Source: Microlunatus elymi
GTDB lineage: Bacteria > Actinomycetota > Actinomycetes > Propionibacteriales > Propionibacteriaceae
Assembly (NCBI RefSeq): GCF_007362775.1
Contig: NZ_CP041692.1
Span: 5,057,195 to 5,121,194 of the forward strand
Reading direction: 5' to 3'
Length of the DNA stretch: 64,000 nucleotides
The translations under genes were made by a program, and so were the position numbers. The notes beneath the pieces are model-generated. The model ran no database searches. It worked only from the letters and a program-made list of their open reading frames with translations, and was not told where the DNA came from. The first letter of the stretch is position 1; each line of letters opens with the position of its first letter. Shown in pieces: positions 36,818 to 45,800 of the stretch.

Positions 36818-37642
36818 TCAGCGGAAGTGCGTGTCGGGCGGTTCGGGCGAGGGAGCGCTGTCGGCGTCGGTGAAGGGCGCGGCGCCGCCGATCAGCTGAG
36901 ACAGCCGATCGCCGGTGACGACGCGGTAGGGATAGGCCGACTGGGCGGACCGGCGGGCCAACGCGTCCACCGGCAGCCGGTGATCGGCGGCCGCAAGCAC
37001 GATGTTGCCGAACCGCCGCCCCTTCAGAGTCGAGGACTCGGCGCTGAGAGTCAGCTCGGTGAAGGACTTCGCCACCGCCGCGGCGACCCGACGCGCGTAC
37101 TCCAGGCCCTTGTCGGTCAGATTGATCAGCAGCACACCGTCGTCCAGTACTCGGCGGACGTCGGCGAAGAATTCGGCGGTGGTCAGCTCGGCCGGCACCT
37201 GGGAGCCGGCGAAGGCGTCGATCACGATCGCGTCGGTGTAGTTGTCGCGCAGTGCGGCGATCCCCTCCCGGCCGGCGACGCCACGGACCTTGATCCCGCT
37301 GCGTTTGGGCAGCGGCACGTGTTCGCGGACGAACTCGGTCAGTTCGGTGTCCGGCTCCAGCACGATCTGGGCCGACTGCGGCCGGGTGGCGGCGACATAG
37401 CGCGGCAGGGTCATCAGCGCGCCGCCGACATGCACGACCCGGATCCGCTCGTTGGCCGGCGCGATCTCGTCGATGGTCTCCGCCAGCCGCTGGACGTAGT
37501 CGAACTCCAGACGCAGCGGATCGTCGAGGTCCACGTACGACTGATCGGTGCGGCCCATCCGCAGGGTGAACGCCCGCTCGTATGCGGCGTCCGGCACCAG
37601 GAACACCCCTGCGGCCCCTCGCCGCAACACCAACTCGTCCAC
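36818..37642 (-). CDS. Spermidine synthase-like methyltransferase-fold protein
   Basis: A 274-residue protein with the spermidine synthase fold. RVVHVGGALMTLPRYVA is the nucleotide-binding loop (GGG in true synthases is GGA here), QIVLEPDTEL the acidic ribose-binding strand, and DAIVIDAFAGSQVP the catalytic-loop region. The gatekeeping residues for putrescine are not clearly kept. Such stand-alone proteins are common in Actinobacteria and their product is uncertain. The GTG at 37642 is preceded by GAGAGGGGA; a GTG two codons earlier is possible. Confidence 0.8.
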   Translation of the reverse strand: MDELVLRRGAAGVFLVPDAAYERAFTLRMGRTDQSYVDLDDPLRLEFDYVQRLAETIDEIAPANERIRVVHVGGALMTLPRYVAATRPQSAQIVLEPDTELTEFVREHVPLPKRSGIKVRGVAGREGIAALRDNYTDAIVIDAFAGSQVPAELTTAEFFADVRRVLDDGVLLINLTDKGLEYARRVAAAVAKSFTELTLSAESSTLKGRRFGNIVLAAADHRLPVDALARRSAQSAYPYRVVTGDRLSQLIGGAAPFTDADSAPSPEPPDTHFR

Positions 37643-37684
37643 CGTCACTCCCCTCTCCGGGCCCCGGAACCCTACCGCCGCCCA

Positions 37685-37756
37685 CACAGCCGCGCGCAAA
37701 ATCTGCCGCCGCGCCCGGAATACCCGGTGCGGCGGACGATTTTGCGCGCGGCTGTG
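37685..37756. repeat. GC-rich palindromic intergenic repeat, copy 3
   Basis: CACAGCCGCGCGCAAAATC (37685-37703) pairs perfectly with 37738-37756, a 19-bp stem. An inner stem, CCGCCGC/GCGGCGG, flanks the core CCCGGAATACCCGGTGCGG. This copy lies between divergent genes, so it cannot be a simple terminator. Confidence 0.75.
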
Positions 37757-37785
37757 GGTGGTCGGCCCCGGACGGCGGCGAACAG

Positions 37786-37791
37786 TAGGCT
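37786..37791 (+). promoter_or_regulatory. -10 box of a leaderless promoter (glutamine amidotransferase-like gene)
   Basis: TAGGCT precedes the ATG at 37799 by seven bases. Confidence 0.5.
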
Positions 37792-37798
37792 CGGCGGC

Positions 37799-38485
37799 AT
37801 GTCTCGACCCCTGGTACTGATCGTCGGTCGATGGTCCGATCGGATCGGCAACGACACGCGCGGTTGCTACGTCCCGCAGAAGATGATGGACGCGGTGGCG
37901 CGGGCCGGCGGCGAGCCGATCATGGTCTGGCCGGACACCGACGAACGAGCCCGGCGCTTGGCGGACCTGGCCGACGGGGTGGTTCTGCCCGGCGGTGTTG
38001 ATCTTGATCTACGTCCGTTCGGGATTGCCGAGGTGCATCCTCGAGAGACGCATGCGCCGAAGGAACAGGACGCGGCCGATCTCACCGTCGCCCGCGCCGC
38101 ATTGTCTGCAGAGCTGCCGATCCTGGCGATCTGTCGCGGCATGCAGGTGCTCAACATCGTGCTCGGCGGCACCATCCACCAGCACTTCGACGAGACCACC
38201 GTCAGCCACACGAACAACCCGCATGAATTCGACGTGGTGCCTGGAACGCTGACCGAAACGATCATGGGCGGCCCGCGGATCAGCGGCTTCAGCAATCATC
38301 ATCAGGCCTGCGACCGATTGGCGGACCGGCTGATCCTCAGCGCCAGCAGTGACGACAAGATCATCGAGGCGTTCGAGTCGACCGACGGCCGGATCCTCGG
38401 CCTGCAATGGCATCCCGAGGTCGACGCCGCGACGGACCCCGCCCAGCAGAGTCCGTTCGACTGGCTGGTGCGTGCCGCATCATGA
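37799..38485 (+). CDS. Gamma-glutamyl-GABA hydrolase family protein (PuuD-like)
   Basis: A 228-residue class I glutamine amidotransferase-like hydrolase (peptidase C26). The nucleophile is Cys112 in AICRGMQVLN, and the His205-x-Glu207 pair lies in GLQWHPE. GVVLPGGVDLDLRPFG is the oxyanion-loop region. Such enzymes cleave gamma-glutamyl amides in polyamine breakdown or gamma-glutamyl peptides. It overlaps the following VOC gene by four bases (ATGA). No other puu genes are near, although a spermidine-synthase-like gene is divergent from it. Confidence 0.9.
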   Translation: MSRPLVLIVGRWSDRIGNDTRGCYVPQKMMDAVARAGGEPIMVWPDTDERARRLADLADGVVLPGGVDLDLRPFGIAEVHPRETHAPKEQDAADLTVARAALSAELPILAICRGMQVLNIVLGGTIHQHFDETTVSHTNNPHEFDVVPGTLTETIMGGPRISGFSNHHQACDRLADRLILSASSDDKIIEAFESTDGRILGLQWHPEVDAATDPAQQSPFDWLVRAAS

Positions 38486-38919
38486 TCAAACTCGAGAACG
38501 TCGGCATCGCGGTACGCGACCTCGAAGCGACCATCGCATTCTTCACCGACCTGGGGCTGACCGTTCTCGGTCGGGACACGGTCAGCGGCGAGTGGACCGA
38601 CACCGCGGTCGGCCTGGACGGCAATCACGCCAAGATCGCGATGCTGCAGACTCCCGACGGCAGCGGGCGGCTGGAGTTGTTCGAGTATCTCCATCCGGGT
38701 GCGATCGAGACCGAGCCCACCCGGCCGAACGAGATCGGCATGCACCGGGTCGCGTTCTCGGTCGACGACCTCGACGAAGCCCTTGCGATCGCCGCCCAAC
38801 ACGGCTGTTATCCGTTGCGCGGTGTGGCGACGTACGGCGACCTCTACAAGCTGACCTACCTTCGCGGCCCGAGCGGCATCCTCGTGATGCTCGCCGAGGA
38901 CCTGACGCAAGATCGCTGA
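38482..38919 (+). CDS. VOC superfamily (glyoxalase/dioxygenase-fold) protein
   Basis: A 145-residue protein with two beta-alpha-beta-beta-beta units. NVGIAVRDLEATIAFFTDLGL opens the first and HRVAFSVDDLDEALAIAAQHG the second. Possible metal ligands are His in MHRVAFSV and Glu near FEYL and MLAED. Start and upstream stop overlap (ATGA), so it is coupled to the hydrolase gene. Substrate unknown. Confidence 0.87.
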   Translation: MIKLENVGIAVRDLEATIAFFTDLGLTVLGRDTVSGEWTDTAVGLDGNHAKIAMLQTPDGSGRLELFEYLHPGAIETEPTRPNEIGMHRVAFSVDDLDEALAIAAQHGCYPLRGVATYGDLYKLTYLRGPSGILVMLAEDLTQDR

Positions 38920-38990
38920 TCTCGCCGGCGACTGAGCTCCCGGGACACTGATCAGCCGTGCCCTCTTTTGGTCGGTGGTTCGAGTACCCA

Positions 38991-39065
38991 CCGCGGCCCA
39001 AAATCCCGCACGTGCAGGGACATCGGCGCACGATCAACCGCGGCCCCAAAATCCTGCACGTGCTG
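38991..39065. repeat. Two direct repeats with a central CACGTG
   Basis: CCGCGGCCC-AAAATCCCGCACGTGCAGG (38991-39018) recurs with an extra C and two substitutions at 39038-39065. Each contains the palindrome GCACGTGC. They lie between the VOC and clpB stop codons. Confidence 0.6.
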
Positions 39066-39093
39066 GAGAATGTCACCCGGTCGTCGACGCGTG

Positions 39094-39125
39094 ACGGCCC
39101 GGGATCAGCGTGGATCCCGGGCCGT
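39094..39125 (-). terminator. Terminator hairpin of clpB
   Basis: ACGGCCCGGGATC (39094-39106) pairs perfectly with 39113-39125 around a six-base loop, starting 21 bases after the clpB stop. It is a strong 13-bp stem without a U-tract. Confidence 0.7.
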
Positions 39126-39146
39126 GTTGCGATCAGTTGATCTTGG

Positions 39147-41762
<2,616 letters not shown>

Positions 41763-41799
41763 CTCTGGTCTTGGTTCCTCCGTTGGCGTCGATGGCGTG

Positions 41800-41820
41800 G
41801 TTGAGTCTACTGTGCTCAAC
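41800..41820. promoter_or_regulatory. HAIR-type HspR operator 1
   Basis: GTTGAGT-N7-GCTCAAC, close to the HspR consensus CTTGAGT-N7-ACTCAAG. It lies 38 bases upstream of the clpB ATG. Confidence 0.75.
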
Positions 41821-41845
41821 TTTGATCCGTACGCCCGTATTCCAA

Positions 41846-41866
41846 CTTGAGCGCACCTCGCTCAAC
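41846..41866. promoter_or_regulatory. HAIR-type HspR operator 2
   Basis: CTTGAGC-N7-GCTCAAC. The TTGAGC/GCTCAA arms are perfect inverted repeats. It is centred 46 bases from operator 1, and the two probably flank the clpB promoter. Confidence 0.78.
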
Positions 41867-41957
41867 TCTTCGGTGGACCGCGACAGCCGCACGAGCTGGC
41901 CACGCCGAGTGGTCGCCGGACGAGATGCGCTCCGGCACTTCTCCAGGCGACGGATTG

Positions 41958-42006
41958 CAGGAGGGTTAGCACCCATACCGGGCCGTTGAACGACCGGAGC
42001 CTCCTG
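41958..42006. repeat. Structured 48-bp repeat, copy A
   Basis: Ends CAGGAGG (41958-41964) and CCTCCTG (42000-42006) pair. They enclose GGGT-N4-ACCC and a CCGG-bounded arm with GTT/AAC. Copies B and C follow. Confidence 0.75.
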
Positions 42007-42061
42007 AAATCCGGGATCCAGGTCGCGTCGGCTCCAAGCAATCAACCGCCGGGCCGCATCG

Positions 42062-42109
42062 CAGGAGGGTTCGCACCCATACCCCAACCCGAATGACCGC
42101 AAGCTCCTG
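42062..42109. repeat. Structured 48-bp repeat, copy B
   Basis: Ends CAGGAG and CTCCTG pair. The inner GGGT-TCGC-ACCC hairpin is kept; the second inner arm is weaker. It starts 104 bases after copy A. Confidence 0.72.
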
Positions 42110-42196
42110 AACTTCCGATGCCGGGTGCATTCGGGGTCTTACCGGCCCACCTGTGCGGCGCGCAGCCCCATCCGCGCCGCTCCGACAACGAGATTC

Positions 42197-42244
42197 CAGG
42201 AGGGTGTGCACCCATACCCGGATCCGAACGACCGGAACCTCCTC
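42197..42244. repeat. Structured 48-bp repeat, copy C
   Basis: Ends CAGGAGG and CCTCCT pair. Inside is GGGTG-TG-CACCC and a CCGG-bounded arm. It starts 135 bases after copy B. Confidence 0.72.
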
Positions 42245-42385
42245 GAATCGTGTGCCGAGTCCTCCGGTCCACCCGACCTACCTACTGGCCGGTCACCAGT
42301 CCTGACGAGTCCATCGGGGCGAACTGCGGCGGGGCGTCACCGAACAACCCCGCCGCCCACAGGGTCCCCTCGGCCACCGCGCCGG

Positions 42386-42476
42386 CCCGCCCGGCACAGC
42401 CGCGCGCAAGACCGACCGCCGCACCCGATATTTCGCGCGCGGCGGCCCACTTCGCGCGCGGTTGTGGTGCCGGGCG
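42386..42476. repeat. GC-rich palindromic intergenic repeat, copy 4
   Basis: CCGCCCGGCACAGCCGCGCG opens the element and its near complement, ending GGTGCCGGGCGG, closes it. An additional TTTCGCGCGCGGCGG occurs inside, and another follows at 42482-42497. Confidence 0.65.
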
Positions 42477-42517
42477 GGAGATTTCGCGCGCGGCGGTAGG
42501 TATTGGGCGCGGCGCGG

Positions 42518-42715
42518 CTACGCGTGGCCGCGGAAGAAGCGGAAGTAGAAAGCACCGACGAGCAGGACGATGCCGATGTTGGCGGCGAGCCGGGGCCAGA
42601 AGTAGTGCCGGAAGAACACCACGTCGACGAAGATGATCAAGACGGCGACCACCCCGACGAACAGCAACGTTGCCGGGAACTTTCCCATGATCACCGTCAT
42701 ACCACCGCCGCTCAT
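42518..42715 (-). CDS. Small two-span membrane protein
   Basis: A 65-residue (or 56-residue, starting at the third Met) hydrophobic protein. Two membrane segments (about residues 14-34 and 42-58) are separated by FFRHYFWPRLAAN, and the end is basic (RFFRGHA). Codon use and hydrophobicity fit a real gene. It has no recognised family function. No clear ribosome site decides the start. Confidence 0.65.
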   Translation of the reverse strand: MSGGGMTVIMGKFPATLLFVGVVAVLIIFVDVVFFRHYFWPRLAANIGIVLLVGAFYFRFFRGHA

Positions 42716-42864
42716 CGGGGTGGGCGGATGCTGAGCGCCCGTTCAGGATCGCGGCGACCTGACACCCTGCCGCAACCCGTTCTTCAAATGTCTACAACTT
42801 CGGCGACGCGTCCTTGTAGGTGTCCGACAGGCACAATCTGGCCCCGGCGTGAAAGGGTCGGGGC

Positions 42865-45800
42865 GTGTCGAGCTTGAGCAGAATCGCCATCGTGAATCGC
42901 GGCGAGCCCGCAATGCGACTGATCCACGCCGTACGCGATCTGAACGCACGCAGTCGACCCGACGGCCGGGCGATCCGGACCATCGCCCTCTACACCGATG
43001 TCGATGCTGGCGCCGCCTTCGTCCGCGAGGCCGACGAGGTGTACCTGCTCGGAGCCGCGGCCGACCGCCCGTACCTGGACCTGGCCGGGCTCGAGCGGGC
43101 CCTGCGGGAAACCGAGGCGGACGCCGTCTGGGTCGGCTGGGGCTTCGTGGCCGAGGACCCGAACTTCGCCGAGCTGTGCGCCCGGCTCGGCATCACGTTC
43201 ATCGGACCGAGCGCGGAGGCGATGCGGCGACTGGGCGACAAGATCGGCTCGAAGCTGATCGCCGAGGAGGCCGGCGTCCCGGTGGCACCGTGGAGCCGCG
43301 GCCCGGTCGACACCCTGGAGCAGGCGCTCGAGGTCGCCGGCCGGATCGGCTACCCGCTGATGCTGAAGGCGACCGCCGGTGGCGGCGGCCGCGGCATCCG
43401 GATGGTGCAGCGGCCCGAGGAACTGGTCGACGCCTACCAGCGGACCCGGGACGAGGCCGAACGCGCCTTCGGCAGCGGCGTGGTGTTCATCGAGAAGCTG
43501 ATGACGGATTCCCGGCACGTCGAGGTGCAGGTGATCGCCGACGGGCAGGGCACCGCCTGGGCCATCGGGGTCCGCGACTGTTCGGTGCAGCGGCGCAACC
43601 AGAAGGTGATCGAGGAGTCGGCGTCCCCGCTGCTCGCACCGGAGCAGGTCGACGAGCTGAAGTCGGCCGCCGAGCGGCTCGCCTTGGCGGTCGCCTACTC
43701 CGGGGCCGGCACGGTCGAGTTCCTCTACCAGCCCGGTACCCGGTCGTTCGCGTTCCTGGAGGTGAACACCCGGCTGCAGGTCGAACATCCGGTCACCGAA
43801 CTGGTCACCGCGGTTGATCTGGTCGGTCTGCAACTCCAGGTCGCGTCCGGGGAGCCGCTGACCGGTGACCGCCCGGTCGAGCGGGGTCATGCCGTCGAGG
43901 CCCGGCTGAACGCGGAGGATCCGGACCGCGGCTTCGCGCCGGCACCGGGCCGGATCAGTCGGTTGGAGTTCCCGTCCGGCCCGGGCATCCGGGTCGACAC
44001 CGGCGTCACCGAGGGCGACACGATCCCGGGCGATTTCGACTCGATGATCGCCAAGATCATCGGCTACGGCCGGGATCGGGACGAGGCCCTGGCGCGGCTG
44101 CGCCGGGCGATGGTGGAGACCACCGTGGTGATCGACGGCGGCGCCACCAACAAGAGCTTCGTGCTGGAACTGCTGGACGCCGGCGAGGTCAGCCGCGGCG
44201 AGCCGGCCTGGGCCGACACCAACTGGATCGACCGGACGATGGCCGCCGGCGGCCTGGTCGCCGACCGCTACGCCGGAGTGGCGCTGGTCGCGGCCGCGAT
44301 CGAGACCTACGCCGAGCAGGAACGTACGGAGATCGCGCACTTCCTCAGCACCGCTCGGGGCGGGCGGCCGCAGCTGTCGCACGAGGCCGAGCAGCGGATC
44401 GAGCTCAAGCTCCGCGGCGTCAGCTACACCCTCGCGGTCGGCCGGATCGGGCTGGATCGGCATCGGGTCACCGTCGTCGACGGTGACGAGACCCGGTCGG
44501 TGGTCGCCCAGTTGGACCGGATCGACGACGTGCACAGCCGGCTGCGGATCGGCGATCAGCAGTACCGGCTGGTCACCGCCGGGCACGGACCCACCCGGCT
44601 GGTCGAGGTGTACGGAGTGGCTCACCGGATCAGTCGCGACGAAGGCGGCGTGCTGCGGGCGCCGAGCCCGGCGCTGGTGGTGGCGACCCCCGTCGCGGTC
44701 GGCGAGGAGGTCGAGGCCGGCGCGCGGGTGATCGTGCTGGAGTCGATGAAGATGGAGACGGCGATCACCGCCCCGACCGCCGGCCGGCTGAAGGAGTTGC
44801 TGGTCCGGACCGGCACGCAGGTCGAGGCCGGCGAGGCACTGGCCCGGCTGGAGCCGACCGGCGATCAGCCGGCCGCCGAACCGTCCTCCGGGCCGGCCGT
44901 CGAGCTGCCCGCCGATCCGATCCTGGAACTGGATCTGGCCGGCCGGTCCGCGCTGGTGCTGACCGTACTGCGCGATCTGGTGCTCGGCTACGACGTACGA
45001 CCGGAACGGACCGCGCGGCTGCTGGAGGTCTATCTGGAGGGTCGCGACGCGCTGGCGAAGACGGGCGTCGACGTGCTTGCCCGGGAGATGGCACTGGTCG
45101 AGCTCTTCACCGACATCGCCGAGCTCACCCGCAATCGGCCGGGCGACGAGGAACTGCGTACCGAACTGCGGGTGCACAGCTCCCGGGAGCATTTCCACAC
45201 CTACCTGCGGACGCTGGATCTCGAACGCGGCGGGGTGCCCGACCACTTCCGGGACAAGCTGCTGCGGGTGCTGGCGCACTACGGTGTCACCGAGTTGGAC
45301 CGGACACCGGAACTGGAAGCGGCGCTGTTCCGGATCTTCCTGGCCCAGCAGAGCAGCTCCGACGTCGACGTCATCGTCGGCATCCTGCAGCGCTGGCACA
45401 CCCTGCCGGCGCCGGAGGAGGACGTGGCCTGGCAGGCCCGCGCGCTGCTGGAGCGGATGGTCCGGGCGACCCAACGCCGGGTCCCGGCGATCGGCGACCT
45501 GGCCCGGTCGATCCGCTTCGGCTGGTTCGATCAGCCCCAGGTCGACGACCAGCGCCGGCAGGTGCTCGACCGGGTCGCCGGCGAGGTCGCCGCGCTGAGC
45601 GACCCGAACGCCGCGGACCGGGAGGCCCGGATCGAGGCGCTCACCGACATCCCCGAGCAGCTGGTCGGCTTCCTGCGTGATCGGCTCGCCGAATCGATCC
45701 CCGAGCACGAACCGCTGCTGGAGGTGTTGCTGCGCCGGCACTACCTCGAATACGACCTGCACGACCTGACGGTGATCAATCACCACGATCCGGCGACGAA

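Larger units (their letters stand above)
41763..42517. other. Non-coding region upstream of clpB
   Basis: This 755-base stretch contains no convincing gene. It holds the clpB promoter with two HAIR sites (41800-41866), three copies of a structured repeat (41958-42244) and a GC-rich palindromic repeat (42386-42476). Confidence 0.7.

Noticed and set aside
36818..37642. True spermidine synthase (speE)
   Set aside because: The nucleotide-binding loop and substrate gate differ from authentic SpeE and no speD or other polyamine gene is adjacent, so a gene symbol was not assigned.
41958..42244. CRISPR array
   Set aside because: Only three units with unequal gaps of 55 and 87 bases, imperfect identity, and no cas genes.
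41958..42244. tRNA genes
   Set aside because: The units are about 48 bases and lack an anticodon arm; only the outer stem and a T-arm-like hairpin are suggestive.
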